64,000 nt of DNA from an uncultured bacterium (GCA_905215525.1 CAJMQJ010000003.1:1-64000), one strand, 5' to 3'. Positions 16,762 to 26,638 are shown, counted from the first letter of the stretch. The notes: a model not told the origin generated them from the sequence alone. Program-made: numbers and translations.

Positions 16762-18390
16762 CTAGGCCTCGTAGACCACCTTGCCGGCAATCATCGTGAG
16801 AGACGCCGTGGCCTCGAGGACCTCAGCCGGTTCGCAGTCAAAGAGGTTACGGTCGAGCACACAGATATCAGCCTGTTTGCCGCATGCGAGCGTACCGATG
16901 CGATCCTCGGCATGCATGGCGTAGGCGCTGCCGTAGGTGTAGGCGCGCAGGGCCTCGGCCATGGTGATGCGCTCCTGCGGGAACCACCCTTCTGGGTTGG
17001 AGCCGTCCTCGAGCATGCGGAAGACCGCGCCGTACACCTCCTCCATGGGCTCCAAGCCCACAACGGGGAAGTCACTGCCCAGGTGCACCACGGCACCGCT
17101 GGCAAGCAGGCTATGCAGGGGCCACGAAAGCGCAGCACGCTCGGGGCCCACGGCATCGTCCTTGGCAAGGTCAGCCATATCGAGCAGCATGTGCCACGGC
17201 TGCATACCAGGGCATATACCCAGCTCGGCATAGCGCGGCAGATCCTCGGGCTGAACCGTCTCGTTGTGCTCCATGGAGTGGCGGCAACCCCGCTTACCAT
17301 GCAAGCGCTCGCCCTCCTCAAAGCAATCAAGCACAAAACGCACCGAGCGATCGCCGATCGTATGGACGCGCGTGTCAACGCCCCATTCCTGCGCCCTGAC
17401 AATGGCGGCACGGATGCGCTCTGGATCCTCCGCGGGCTCACCGCAGGTATCGGGCGCGTTGGAATAGGGTTCAAGCATCCAAGCGGTGTGGTCGGAGCAC
17501 ACGCCATCAAGAAACTGCTTAAAGCCGTGCCACTCGACCTGCGTACCCGAGAAGGCGTATTTCTCCTTGATCTGCTCGAGCGTTAAGGACTCGTTTTCGA
17601 ACAGATCGGTGTACAGGAACACGCGCAGTGGCAAGTCGCCCTTGGCATTAAGACCTGCCAACACCGCATACGGGTTTTCCATGCTCACAAACGTAGGATT
17701 GACCATGCCGACCGTAGTGATTCCCAGGGCATTGGCGCGCCGGGCGGTTTTTGCAAACGACGCGTCAACAACCTCGGGCGCTGGGTCGTAGACCTCGTCC
17801 ATAAAGAAGACGCCGGCGTTGTTGGAAAACACGCCCGTCAGATTGCCCTCGGCATCCTTAAGGATCTTGCCGCCTGCGGGATCGGGCGTCTGCGAAGTTA
17901 CTCCCACCTTGTTGATGGCGCAGGTATTGGCACTAAAGGTATGCAGGTCAACCTGCTGCAGAAAGACCGGGCGGTCCGAGATGTACTCATCGATCATCGC
18001 GGCTGTGGGCATCTCGGGGACATCCCACTGGAACTGGATAATCTGGCAGCCCAGAATCCACTCGTTATCGGGATGGTCGGCCGCAAACGCCACGACACGT
18101 TCCATCGCCATCTCAAAACTGGTGCAGTCGATGAGGTTGACGGCAAAATCGGGGTCGGTCATAAACGCGCCCTGGGCAAAATGCGTGTGCGAGTCGATCA
18201 GGCCGGGCATGACGAGCTGGTCGCCAAAGTCGCGCACCTCGGTATCGGGACCGATAAACGGTGCCAGGTGAGCATCGTCACCGCAGGCAACAATCTTATC
18301 ACCGCGCACGGCAACGCCGCCCTTAAACGGCTCGAGCCCATCGCCGGTAAAGACGGCGTTGCTCTTGATAACTACATCAGCCTTGTCCAT
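16762..18390 (-). CDS. YtcJ-like metal-dependent amidohydrolase
   Basis: A 542-residue amidohydrolase superfamily enzyme. Metal-site elements are visible: DSHTHF near residue 67 (beta-strand 1 HxH), VHTIGDRS, RHSMEHNE and HLGSDFPV (the strand-8 Asp). The C-terminal GTLACGKQADICVLDRNLF is the urease-like beta-sandwich typical of the family. ATG 18390 follows GAGGAGG. It sits in an agmatine/putrescine neighbourhood with a MATE pump downstream, so it may hydrolyse an amide or carbamoyl compound; substrate not predictable from sequence. Confidence 0.88.
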   Translation of the reverse strand: MDKADVVIKSNAVFTGDGLEPFKGGVAVRGDKIVACGDDAHLAPFIGPDTEVRDFGDQLVMPGLIDSHTHFAQGAFMTDPDFAVNLIDCTSFEMAMERVVAFAADHPDNEWILGCQIIQFQWDVPEMPTAAMIDEYISDRPVFLQQVDLHTFSANTCAINKVGVTSQTPDPAGGKILKDAEGNLTGVFSNNAGVFFMDEVYDPAPEVVDASFAKTARRANALGITTVGMVNPTFVSMENPYAVLAGLNAKGDLPLRVFLYTDLFENESLTLEQIKEKYAFSGTQVEWHGFKQFLDGVCSDHTAWMLEPYSNAPDTCGEPAEDPERIRAAIVRAQEWGVDTRVHTIGDRSVRFVLDCFEEGERLHGKRGCRHSMEHNETVQPEDLPRYAELGICPGMQPWHMLLDMADLAKDDAVGPERAALSWPLHSLLASGAVVHLGSDFPVVGLEPMEEVYGAVFRMLEDGSNPEGWFPQERITMAEALRAYTYGSAYAMHAEDRIGTLACGKQADICVLDRNLFDCEPAEVLEATASLTMIAGKVVYEA

Positions 18391-18705
18391 GTGAGCCTCC
18401 TCAGGCATCTTTGGTTGCAACGCGGACGCACCGCCCGCGTGGGCACTCGGTTGGGAGCGTAGCGCTCCCGCATCGGCGCGTGCCTACAAGCCGTGCTCGG
18501 ACGTCTGTCCCACGTCCGCGGCTTCGCGCTACACCCATTGATACACAGGGGCAAATCCGTGCCAAGGCCAGGGATCGCAAACGGTCAGTTTAAGCAGGTT
18601 TACACGCTTTACCTGCAGGTTTATTGTCTGAGATTATTACCGCGTCATTACGCCCAACGGCGTGCCCGCCCACACGGCAAGACCCGCATGCAAGGAAGAA
18701 TAGGA
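18391..18705. other. Noncoding gap between amidohydrolase and LuxR genes
   Basis: Contains the amidohydrolase promoter region and a short hairpin (18453-18459 with 18463-18469). I see no gene, terminator with T tract, or repeat shared with the rest of the window. Confidence 0.6.
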
Positions 18706-19698
18706 CTAGGAACGCCAAAAGGCATCTATGAGGTCATCTCGGTTGGAGACACCGCTTTTAACGTAGATGCGATGCAAGTGCGCCTTGACAGTGCCAGGGC
18801 TGATGACCAACTCGCTGGCGATGTTTTGGGCGTCGTTGCCCTTCAGCACCAGCGTGAGCACCTCCTGCTCGCGCCGCGACAGCTTATGGGCATCGGCATA
18901 GATCACAACGCGTGATGCTAGATCGTCCCCAGAGCGTGCGCTCTCGGCCGCCACGTCCTCATCGGCACGCGGATGACGGGCATACACGCGCAGGATATGG
19001 CTAAACTGGCAAAAGAGTTGGACCGCGCATGCCATGAGCAGCACGTTTTCGGAGATATTGCGCTCGGACAGATACCACAAAAAGAGGCTGATGACGGGGT
19101 TTTGAGAGTCGGGGCGACAGAGCAAAATCATGTAGGTGTCCTCGGCGATTACGCAAAACGCAAGAACGAGTGCCACCTTCCAAAAGAGCTTTGAGCGGTC
19201 GAGGTCGAGTTTCTCAACACGCGTGGCCCTGTGCCGGTAATGCCAGGCGGCATAGGCAAGACATCCTACATTGCCCAGGTCACGCGTGAGCCAAAAGAGA
19301 TACTGCTGCATCTCTCCGGCAGCACCGCTGCGAGGCACCAGCACCAATTGCAAGATTGAAAACGGCACGATAGCAAGTCCGAGCATGCGCGACGTCGGCC
19401 TTTTGCGCAAGCGCGCAAACATCCACAGTACCACGCAGGCATAGATGGCAATACCGAGCACGCAGCGCAGCAAGGGGTGCTGCAACGGCTCGCTAAAGGT
19501 AACAGCGTAGTCGTATTTGAGCCGATTGTACTCGTCAAAAAAAATGACCGACATATCGAGCATGTAGAGCAAAAAGCCCGCCGCGGCCACCAGGCTGTCG
19601 CGACGGCGCGTCATGAGCCAAACCACCAATGCCACGGCACTGGTCACCAGAGCCACACCCATGATAATCGTGGTGTAGATATAGAACGCGAAACTCAT
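18706..19698 (-). CDS. Membrane LuxR-type regulator, AguR-like, copy 2
   Basis: A 330-residue protein with seven hydrophobic helices (residues about 5-250) and a C-terminal LuxR helix-turn-helix (LSRREQEVLTLVLKG...SPGTVKAHLHRIYVKSG). The same layout as the regulator at 26639-27619 and as AguR of lactic acid bacteria, a membrane-bound one-component activator of the agmatine genes. ATG is at 19698. A small gene runs divergently from it and the second antiporter gene lies beyond. I infer that it controls the second antiporter and perhaps the amidohydrolase-MATE pair. Confidence 0.85.
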   Translation of the reverse strand: MSFAFYIYTTIIMGVALVTSAVALVVWLMTRRRDSLVAAAGFLLYMLDMSVIFFDEYNRLKYDYAVTFSEPLQHPLLRCVLGIAIYACVVLWMFARLRKRPTSRMLGLAIVPFSILQLVLVPRSGAAGEMQQYLFWLTRDLGNVGCLAYAAWHYRHRATRVEKLDLDRSKLFWKVALVLAFCVIAEDTYMILLCRPDSQNPVISLFLWYLSERNISENVLLMACAVQLFCQFSHILRVYARHPRADEDVAAESARSGDDLASRVVIYADAHKLSRREQEVLTLVLKGNDAQNIASELVISPGTVKAHLHRIYVKSGVSNRDDLIDAFWRS

Positions 19699-19826
19699 GC
19701 CCGCCTCCCCTGTCTAGATGCCGTGAGGATGTTGACAGATTCTTTGCCGCAAGATTAGACTCACCGATTAAACGTACTGTATCGTTTAGATAAACAAGCT
19801 GTGTCTCACCGATGAAAGGAGATGCC

Positions 19827-20018
19827 ATGGCGCCTATCGCACCGCTCAAAATACTCGTTGCCCCTGCCGCCAAGGCCATCGTCCACCTGTGCGACTCACT
19901 TACCTACAATGACGTCCCCTGTGTCGTCGAAGAGCGTTCGGACAGCTGCCCCTATCTGGGCCACGTCCCCTTCTTTGCGCCTAAGCTCGTTTCCGATCCC
20001 GAGCACCGCGAACAGTAA
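19827..20018 (+). CDS. Small protein of 63 residues, unknown function
   Basis: MAPIAPLKILVAPAAKA... with two Cys (CVVEERSDSC) and a Pro/Phe-rich end. A strong AAAGGAG lies 5 bases before the ATG at 19827, which is the main support for it being real. It lies between divergent LuxR and convergent antiporter genes. No family recognised; no membrane helix or signal peptide evident. Confidence 0.6.
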   Translation: MAPIAPLKILVAPAAKAIVHLCDSLTYNDVPCVVEERSDSCPYLGHVPFFAPKLVSDPEHREQ

Positions 20019-20054
20019 TCCAAGATGCACCAAGCGCTGCGCAACTCGCGGCGC

Positions 20055-21464
20055 TTACTGTTTTGGTGCAAAGTAACCTGACCCCCGTGCACCAACGCCG
20101 GGATTGTCGACGCTTCGGCCGCGGCGCGATATGAGGCGCGAAACCTCGCCCAATAACAGGCCAATCACTACGCCCGCGAGAATCGGCAACTTTGCCATCT
20201 CGGCAGGTGAGCTGTTGAGCGGCACAATCGTAGCAACAATCGAAAGCACGAGCTCCACCACGGGAATCGCAAGCGCTACCGCAAGCACCTTGCCCTCGAA
20301 GGGCGCGCGGAACACACGTGGGCGGTCGTCGTATTTACGCAGGCGCCAAAACGCCGGGAACATCGGGATATAGCTCATGAGCAGAAAGACAACGTTCATC
20401 GAGAAGAAGACCCAAAAGACGTCGGAACCTTCGCCCAGCGGAATCTGAAGTAGCAGCACCAAGCTGGCAAAACATCCGTTAATGATTGCCGAGCCATTGG
20501 GCATGCCGGTCTTCTTGGACACCAGCGCAAAGGGACGCGGCATATTGCCATGACGCGCGGCATAGCTCGCCACGTTGTTAACGCCAAAGCTCCAGCAGAT
20601 CATGTTGGCGAACAGCGTCACCAAAAAGGCCACGCCCACGACCATCGTCAGCGGATGGCTGCGCCCCAACATGGCGGCGACCGCGTCCACAATGCCCGAA
20701 TCGAGCGAAAGCTGCTCGGTGGGAACCGCGGCTCCAATGCCGATGCCGCAGATAATGTAGATTGCCGCAATGGCAACGCCACCAGCGATAACCGCCTTGG
20801 GGATATCGCGCGATGGGTTTTTCATCGTGCTGGCAAAGGTCGCGACCACTTCGAAGCCCATAAAGTTGAACAGGATGATCGATAGGTACGTCAACGAATT
20901 GGTGTCGCCCAAATCTGGAATGGAGGTCTTAAACGACATATCGTTTGCAAAGCCGTTATTGCAGGCAAACCAGATGCCGACGATTCCCACTACGGCGGTA
21001 ATGAGCACCTTGATGACGGCGCCGCCGTCCATGACCCAATCGGCCTCGGACACCGGGTGCATCGCCATGACCGTGACGCCCCACACAAAGGCAAGTTCGA
21101 TGGCAATTCGAACCCCGAGCGAAAACTCGATGCCCCATACCGCATTGATGACACTGGGGAACATACAGGCAATACTTGCCACCCACAGTGGAAAGTTGAC
21201 CCAGTAGCACCAGGAGCAACGGGCGCCCCAACGGTCGCCCAAGCCCAGGCGAACCCAATCGTACAGGCCGCCCTCGGAATCGAACGCCGTACCGAGCTCG
21301 GCCACCACCAGGCCATAGGGAAGCAAAAACGTAATGATGAGGAAGATCCACCAGAAGAACTGCACGTTACCCATGGCAGATGCCGGAGCAGCCGCCTCAA
21401 TGGTAAACACGACGCAGATAACCGAGAGGATGACCTCGAACAGGGAGAACTTTTTACCTGCCAC
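20055..21464 (-). CDS. APC-family amino acid/polyamine antiporter, copy 2
   Basis: A 469-residue membrane protein with about 12 helices, closely similar along its length to the antiporter at 23679-25118 (shared EAAAPASAMGN-like start, FFWWIFLI, GLYDWVRLGLGDRWGA, FNFMGFEV). Starts at a GTG preceded by GGGGGAG. The family exchanges a cationic substrate for its decarboxylated or processed product; given the context it is probably an agmatine/putrescine exchanger or a variant with another diamine or amino acid. Its promoter lies downstream of a terminator, so it is not in the aguD-aguA transcript. Confidence 0.88.
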   Translation of the reverse strand: MAGKKFSLFEVILSVICVVFTIEAAAPASAMGNVQFFWWIFLIITFLLPYGLVVAELGTAFDSEGGLYDWVRLGLGDRWGARCSWCYWVNFPLWVASIACMFPSVINAVWGIEFSLGVRIAIELAFVWGVTVMAMHPVSEADWVMDGGAVIKVLITAVVGIVGIWFACNNGFANDMSFKTSIPDLGDTNSLTYLSIILFNFMGFEVVATFASTMKNPSRDIPKAVIAGGVAIAAIYIICGIGIGAAVPTEQLSLDSGIVDAVAAMLGRSHPLTMVVGVAFLVTLFANMICWSFGVNNVASYAARHGNMPRPFALVSKKTGMPNGSAIINGCFASLVLLLQIPLGEGSDVFWVFFSMNVVFLLMSYIPMFPAFWRLRKYDDRPRVFRAPFEGKVLAVALAIPVVELVLSIVATIVPLNSSPAEMAKLPILAGVVIGLLLGEVSRLISRRGRSVDNPGVGARGSGYFAPKQ

Positions 21465-21684
21465 GGCACGCTCCCCCTACAGCAAAAAGGATGGCATCTG
21501 TACCGAAGGCGCAGCCCAAGGTAGGGTTGCAGGCCGCGTCACCGGTGCAGGTGCCATCCCAAAGAGAAGAGAGGATGCAATTGTTGGACCAACGCTCGCG
21601 GAACAGGCGCGTGTAGACAACGATACGCTGGTACATAGATACTCCGATCAAAACGGTCGCGCTCGCAACCGGAAACTATCAGCA

Positions 21685-21767
21685 ATTGAATACGCGTCTG
21701 ACCTGGGAAATTCAAGCGAACAATTGGCCTAACCCGCAATAAATCCCAGATCAGACGCGTATTCAAT
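21685..21767. repeat. Inverted repeat upstream of antiporter copy 2
   Basis: A perfect 17-base stem, 21685-21701 with 21751-21767 (core GAATACGCGTCTGA), about 220 bases upstream of the GTG start. It could be an operator pair or a leader structure. Confidence 0.7.
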
Positions 21768-21777
21768 CAAAGAAAAA

Positions 21778-21809
21778 GGGCACTCCGATGTGGAGGCAAC
21801 GGAGTGCCC
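21778..21809 (-). terminator. Minus-strand intrinsic terminator after aguA copy 2
   Basis: Stem 21778-21787 with 21800-21809. On the minus strand it is followed by TTTTTCTTTG. It separates the aguA transcript from the antiporter. Confidence 0.85.
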
Positions 21810-21905
21810 AAAGAAAACCCAACCGACCAAGACATCGGGCAAGCCGACCATCAATGCCCCAAGATGGTTCGATTCGCCGATTGTCCGATTGATCGGCTGG
21901 GTTTT

Positions 21906-21991
21906 CGAGGTGCCCCAGGTCGCCGCGAAAGAGGAGCGAAGCGTACTTTGGTACGCGAGCGACGGTTTGAGCGGCGAGATGGGGTGCCTCG
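21906..21991. repeat. Structured repeat (AGGTGCC family), copy 1
   Basis: Outer stem CGAGGTGCCCC/GGGGTGCCTCG, an inner hairpin GCGTAC/GTACGC, and the conserved strand GAGGAGCG between them. Closely matches 44367-44467 and, more distantly, 22011-22111. Before it, 21815-21905 forms a weaker AAAACCCA/TGGGTTTT stem. Confidence 0.8.
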
Positions 21992-22010
21992 GAAAGTCAG
22001 ACGTTTACTC

Positions 22011-22111
22011 GGCGTGCTCAGGTGCGCCAGATTGGCGCGAACGAGGAGCGTAGCGTACTGACGCTACGTAAGCGACGAGTGAACGCCAAGGTGGCGTGCC
22101 TGAGTTACGCC
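22011..22111. repeat. Structured repeat (AGGTGCC family), copy 2
   Basis: Outer stem GGCG..CTCAGGTGCGCCA with TGGCGTGCCTGAG..CGCC, inner hairpin GTAGCGT/ACGCTAC. Stem bases differ from copy 1 but pairing is kept. Its end overlaps the stop codon of aguA copy 2. Confidence 0.75.
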
Positions 22112-23310
22112 GAGGGCTCCTGCTGCGTAATGCAGTGGATATTGCCGCCACCGAAGACGACCTGCTCGGACTGAACGCCGACGCACTTGTAGACACCCTC
22201 GCCCCAGACCTCGTCGTAGATCTTCTGGAGCGTGTCGACGGCCAGCTGGTCGTTCTCGTCGCCGTACTGCGGGACGATAACGCCGTGGTTGGTCACGAGG
22301 TAGTTCATGTAGGACGCGATCAGCGGCTCGTCGGGGACGCGCGGCTCGGCGTTCTCGTCGGCGTCGATGGTGTCGCAGGAAGCCTGGTCCATGAACAGCG
22401 GGTTCACGGGCATGCAGAGCTTGTAGACCTTCATCTTGCGGCCCTTGGCGTCGACGGCGTTGGAGAGGGTCTCGTAGGCAGCGTGGCACTGCTCGTAGAA
22501 CGGATACTCGGGATCGTCGGTCCAAATGCAGGCCATGACGCCCGGCGCGATGAACGTGGCGACGTCGTCGATGTGGCCGTTGGTCTCCTCGGGGTCGATG
22601 CCCTCCTTGACCCAGATGACCTTCTCAACACCCAGGTAATCCTTGAGGTGCTCGTCCATGTAGGCGCGAAGCTCCTCGCTCCAGGGCTCAAACTTCTTGC
22701 GGTACTTGGGCCAGATGGACTCGGGATCCTCTTCCTCCTCCAGAACCGCAGAGCAGGTGCGGCCCGGGGAAAGCAGGCACTGGTCGGTCACGACAAGGGT
22801 GCCCTCGCCGTCGACGGTGATGGAGCCGCCCTCGAGGATCATGTCGTCGGGACGATAGCGGCGGCAGCCGGAGAGCTCAGCCATCTTGAGGGCGATCTGC
22901 TCGTCCTTGTCCCACGGGAAGTACAGGCCGTCGACGAGGCCGCCGTAGGCGTTGAAGTGCCAGTGGTTGGCGCGCTTCTCGCCCTTGCCGTTGATGACGT
23001 AGGTGGCGGCAGTGTCGCGGAACCAGGCGTCGTCGGTGGTCATCTCGATGACGGTGACGTTCTCGTCGTTCTCGAAGACGGCCTTGCAGTTGGCGTAGTC
23101 GACCTGGTTGGCGCACATATAGACCGGGGTGAACTCGGAGATGGCGCGGGCGATGGCGGCATACTGCTTCTGGGCCGGCTTGGCGCCGTGGGCCCAGGTG
23201 TCGGTGCGGTGGGGCCAGCCCATCCACACGCGATCCTGCGGGGCGAACTCGGCGGGCATGAAGAAGCCGTCGGCCTTGGGGGTGGACTCGGACTCGGTGA
23301 TCGTACGCAT
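22105..23310 (-). CDS. aguA: Agmatine deiminase, divergent copy 2
   Basis: A 401-residue agmatine deiminase-family enzyme, about 30 residues longer than usual owing to an acidic insertion (around LEEEEDPESIWPK). It keeps NGHIDD and GGGNIHCITQQ (Cys393). Where the family and copy 1 have RDxGP it has FRDTAATY, losing the Gly-Pro. ATG 23310 follows GGAGGAAA. It is last in the minus-strand order putrescine carbamoyltransferase, antiporter, deiminase, the usual agmatine catabolic set. I expect agmatine deiminase activity, but altered substrate preference is possible. Confidence 0.88.
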   Translation of the reverse strand: MRTITESESTPKADGFFMPAEFAPQDRVWMGWPHRTDTWAHGAKPAQKQYAAIARAISEFTPVYMCANQVDYANCKAVFENDENVTVIEMTTDDAWFRDTAATYVINGKGEKRANHWHFNAYGGLVDGLYFPWDKDEQIALKMAELSGCRRYRPDDMILEGGSITVDGEGTLVVTDQCLLSPGRTCSAVLEEEEDPESIWPKYRKKFEPWSEELRAYMDEHLKDYLGVEKVIWVKEGIDPEETNGHIDDVATFIAPGVMACIWTDDPEYPFYEQCHAAYETLSNAVDAKGRKMKVYKLCMPVNPLFMDQASCDTIDADENAEPRVPDEPLIASYMNYLVTNHGVIVPQYGDENDQLAVDTLQKIYDEVWGEGVYKCVGVQSEQVVFGGGNIHCITQQEPSA

Positions 23311-23678
23311 AAGATTTCCTCCAAATCGAACGATCGCTTGCTGCGGGCGGGTTACCCGCAGCCTAAAACCAAGAGATGGTAGGCGCCCGTTCCCCGGCAA
23401 AGGTCGGGGCGCCCGGTGCCGGTTTTCACGGAATCGCACCGGCAAGCGACGACGTAACCAAGTGCGCGGAGACAAAACGCACGAAGGATACGGAAGAGAG
23501 ATTGGGGTGGGCGGTGGTTACCGGAGCTATCGCTCACACCCACCCCGGGGGAATGGTTAGCAAACCTGTCGCTTGGACACGCCTCCGAAGAGGCTAGAGT
23601 GCCCGGAGTCGGGAGCGACAAGCCCGACGAAGCGCGCGTTGGTACACGAGGAGGGTTGGAGCCCCAGAACCGGGTGCT
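23311..23678. other. Noncoding spacer between aguD and aguA copy 2
   Basis: A 368-base gap with several GC-rich stems (for example CTGCGGG/CCCGCAG at about 23341-23361, and a GCCGGTG stem at 23415-23450). There is no T-tract terminator and no gene that I can support. Its length suggests a leader or processing region rather than simple operon spacing. Confidence 0.5.
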
Positions 23679-25118
23679 CTAGTTCTCCTCGGCCTCGGCG
23701 GCCTCCTCAGCGAGACGCTGGGCTGCGAGCTCAGGGGTCAGACCCTTGTACTCGGTCTCGCGGCCCTTAGCGCTGACGACGCGGACGACCTCGCCGATGA
23801 GCACGAGCACGATGAAGATAACGATCATCGGGACCTTGTCGCCAATTTCAGCAGCGGAGAACGGGATCAGCGTGGCAACGATGGCAAGAACCAGCTCGAT
23901 GCAGGGGATGGCCAGCATGACCTTCATCATGGCGCCCTTAAACGGGAACGTGAAGATGCGCTCACGGTTGGGGTCGTTCTTACGAAGGTTGAGGAACGCC
24001 GGGAACATCGGGATGTAGGTCAACAGCAGGAAGACGACAGAGGTGCCAAAGAGCATCCAGAAGACACCGTTGGAGATGGCGTCGATGGGAACGAGCTGCA
24101 GGCACAGCACCAGGGAGGCAACGACAGCGTTGACCAGGTTGGCGCCGTTGGGCATGTCGTCATCCGAGATCATCGAGGCGAAGACCTTGGGCATGTTGCC
24201 GTGCTCGGCAGCGTAGCGAGCAACGGAGTTAACGCCGAAGGACCAAGCGGCCATGTTGGCGAACAGGGTGATCAGGAAGGCGATGCAGATGACCTTAAAG
24301 ATCATGGAGTCGCCCACCATGGTCTGGACTGCGACGATCATGCCGTAGTCGGGATCGATGGAGTCGGCCGGCACGGCGGCGCCGATGCCAAAGCCAGCGA
24401 ACAGGTAGATCACGGCGATGGACAGGCCGCCGACGATGATGGCCTTGGGGATATCGCGAGCGGGATCGGCCATGTCGTCGGTCATGGTGCAGATGACCTC
24501 GAAGCCCATGAAGTTAAAGATGATGATCGACAGGTAACCGAGAGCGTTGGTGTTGGTGAGCTCGGGCAGGAAGGTGGCAGCGGACATGTCGTTCGCAAAA
24601 CCGTTCTCCATGGCATACCAAATGCCCAAAGCGCCAACGATAACGGCGACGGCGACCTTGATGATGGCGCCACCGTTAAGGACCCACTCGGAGTCGGCCG
24701 CCTTGGAGCGGCCCATGAGATAGACGATCCACACAAAGGCAAGATCGATACCCATCTTGGCGATCAAGTTGAACTCGACGCCAAAGACCATGCCCAAAAT
24801 GTCGGGGAACATGGTAGCCAGCGAGGCGATCCACAGCGGGTAGTTGACCCAGTAGTAGTACGAGATGCGGGCGCCCCATTTGTCGCCCAGGCCATCGCGT
24901 ACCCAGTCGTAAATGCCGCCCTCGCCGTCATAGGTGGTACCGAGCTCGGCAACAACCATGCCGTAGGGAAGCAGGAAGGTCAGGATCAGGAAGATCCACC
25001 AGAAGAACTGCTGGTTGCCAATGGCAGCAGCAGGAGCGGCGGCCTCGCAAACGAAGACGACGCAGATGATGGTCGAAATGACCGTCAAAAAGGAAAGCTT
25101 TTTCTTTCCGTCGCTCAT
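23679..25118 (-). CDS. aguD: Agmatine/putrescine antiporter (APC family)
   Basis: A 479-residue membrane protein with about 12 helices. By position between putrescine carbamoyltransferase and agmatine deiminase genes it matches AguD, which imports agmatine in exchange for putrescine. Features: EAAAPAAAIGNQQFFWWIF in TM1, a conserved GEGGIYDWVRDGLGDKWGA loop and an acidic/Ala-rich cytoplasmic tail. ATG 25118 follows a GGAGC site. A paralogue lies at 20055-21464. Confidence 0.9.
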   Translation of the reverse strand: MSDGKKKLSFLTVISTIICVVFVCEAAAPAAAIGNQQFFWWIFLILTFLLPYGMVVAELGTTYDGEGGIYDWVRDGLGDKWGARISYYYWVNYPLWIASLATMFPDILGMVFGVEFNLIAKMGIDLAFVWIVYLMGRSKAADSEWVLNGGAIIKVAVAVIVGALGIWYAMENGFANDMSAATFLPELTNTNALGYLSIIIFNFMGFEVICTMTDDMADPARDIPKAIIVGGLSIAVIYLFAGFGIGAAVPADSIDPDYGMIVAVQTMVGDSMIFKVICIAFLITLFANMAAWSFGVNSVARYAAEHGNMPKVFASMISDDDMPNGANLVNAVVASLVLCLQLVPIDAISNGVFWMLFGTSVVFLLLTYIPMFPAFLNLRKNDPNRERIFTFPFKGAMMKVMLAIPCIELVLAIVATLIPFSAAEIGDKVPMIVIFIVLVLIGEVVRVVSAKGRETEYKGLTPELAAQRLAEEAAEAEEN

Positions 25119-25149
25119 GATGAGCTCCTTCGCTCAGTCTTGGACAGAT

Positions 25150-25188
25150 CCGAGGCCCAAGGTACTAAGGCAATTGCCTGAGCCTCGG
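25150..25188. other. Intercistronic hairpin between ptcA and aguD
   Basis: Stem CCGAGGC (25150-25156) with GCCTCGG (25182-25188), inner AGGCAATTGCCT. No T tract, so readthrough is expected. Confidence 0.5.
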
Positions 25189-25250
25189 TGAGCGGGCGAC
25201 AGGAGACGAGCATCCGCCGCCCGCAAACGTGCGTTTAGCAGGCTTAAGGC

Positions 25251-26324
25251 TTAGAGCTGCTCGAGAGCCTCGAGAGCGGCGTGAAGCTCGGCCTTGGCGG
25301 AGTACTCGACACCCTCGTCGTTGAGCGGGGTGCGCTTGCCCAGGGCAGCGAGGAGAGCACGGATGGAGTGCTTGCGGTTCTCGGCCTCGACCCAGCACAG
25401 GGAGCGCTCGGGATCGTCCATAACCTCGTCGACGACTTCCTCGTTGCGAGTGGCCGGCAGGCAGTGCATGAACTTGGAGTTGGGGCCGGCGAAGTTCATC
25501 ATGTCCATGGTGACCTGATACTTGGGGTAGAACACGTCCATGTAGTTCTCGCCCGAGACCTCCTCGTCGTACAGGCCATACCACACGTCGGTGTAGATGA
25601 AGTCGGCGCCCTTGATGCACTCGATGTCGTCGGAGATGACGACGGAGCCGCCGGAGACCTTGCAGTTCTCCTCGGCGATGGCCATCATCTGCTTGCCGAA
25701 CTCGGCGCGCTCCTCAACGGTGCCAACGTGCAGGCCGCCGTCGGGGATCTGGTGGCCCTTGGGTCCAAACTGGACAAACTTCATGCCGACCTTGGAGGCG
25801 ATGAACATGAGGGAGACGCAGACCTGGGTGGCGTCGCCGATGAAGGCCAGGGTGCAGTCCTCGATCTTCTTGCCCTCGGGGAGGTTCTCGAGCATGGTCA
25901 TGAGGTCGCCCATCTCCTGCGTGGGATGGTTGAACTCGGACATGCCATTGATGACGGGCACGGCGGAACCCTTGGCGAGGCCGACGACGTCCTTGTGACG
26001 GTCAACGCGAGCCATCATGATGTCGAGCAGGTCGCCCATGACGCGAGCGGTGTCGCCCAGGGACTCGTGGCCACCGAGCTGAATGGTGCCAGGGCCATAG
26101 AACTGAGCGTGGCCGCCGAGGTCGCACATGGCGGTCTCGAAGGAAAGACGGGTGCGGGTGGAAACCTGCTGGAAGATCATGCCAAGGCTCTGGTTGCGGA
26201 GCAGGTGCGGATAATAGCCGTCAACCTTGATGGCCTTCTTCATTGCCAGGCCAAGATCCTCGATAGCCAGGATCTGCTCTTTGGTGAAGTCGTTGGTGTC
26301 GATGAAATCCTTAGGCAGCGCCAT
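25251..26324 (-). CDS. ptcA: Putrescine carbamoyltransferase
   Basis: Transfers the carbamoyl group of N-carbamoylputrescine to phosphate, giving putrescine and carbamoyl phosphate. The 357-residue protein has the carbamoyl-phosphate motif STRTR, the HPTQE motif (SEFNHPTQEMGDL) and HCLPATR. Much of it (for example SLGMIFQQVSTRTR, YTDVWYGLYD, FYPKYQV) resembles enterococcal putrescine carbamoyltransferase more than ornithine carbamoyltransferase. ATG 26324 follows GGAAAGGA. First gene of the agmatine operon, divergent from the AguR-like regulator. Carbamate kinase, needed to make ATP from the product, is absent from the window. Confidence 0.93.
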   Translation of the reverse strand: MALPKDFIDTNDFTKEQILAIEDLGLAMKKAIKVDGYYPHLLRNQSLGMIFQQVSTRTRLSFETAMCDLGGHAQFYGPGTIQLGGHESLGDTARVMGDLLDIMMARVDRHKDVVGLAKGSAVPVINGMSEFNHPTQEMGDLMTMLENLPEGKKIEDCTLAFIGDATQVCVSLMFIASKVGMKFVQFGPKGHQIPDGGLHVGTVEERAEFGKQMMAIAEENCKVSGGSVVISDDIECIKGADFIYTDVWYGLYDEEVSGENYMDVFYPKYQVTMDMMNFAGPNSKFMHCLPATRNEEVVDEVMDDPERSLCWVEAENRKHSIRALLAALGKRTPLNDEGVEYSAKAELHAALEALEQL

Positions 26325-26638
26325 GTCGATTCCTTTCCGCCGGTCGTGCCGACTATTGCTATGAGGCGCTCGAACATCACGCCTCGTGTTGACAAGACCA
26401 TCATTCACCCGTATGCAATTTTTACCTAGTTTATTCGGGATTAAAGACCGTTCACGGAGTTACATCCCCTCTAAACCAATATAAACCCGCAGGTAGCCAG
26501 CTTGCAGGGGGTTTACTATCTAGAACCGCGAACGGTATACGGCTATGCTGTATCTCGGCGCCTAATCCGCAATGGAACGAAGGGTTGAGACGTCTATATC
26601 CCACAAGGTATACAGGGCTCGGCCATAGATGAAATGAG
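26325..26638. promoter_or_regulatory. Divergent promoter region ptcA/aguR with ACCGTTCACGG site
   Basis: The 314-base gap holds ACCGTTCACGG at 26447-26457 and CGCGAACGGT near 26528, two oppositely oriented copies of the recurring CCGTTC motif about 80 bases apart. A TTGACA-like element lies near 26390. No gene seen. Confidence 0.5.

Noticed and set aside
23311..23678. Riboswitch in the 368-base gap before aguA copy 2
   Set aside because: Several stems are possible, but no known riboswitch core sequence and no terminator/antiterminator pair is visible.
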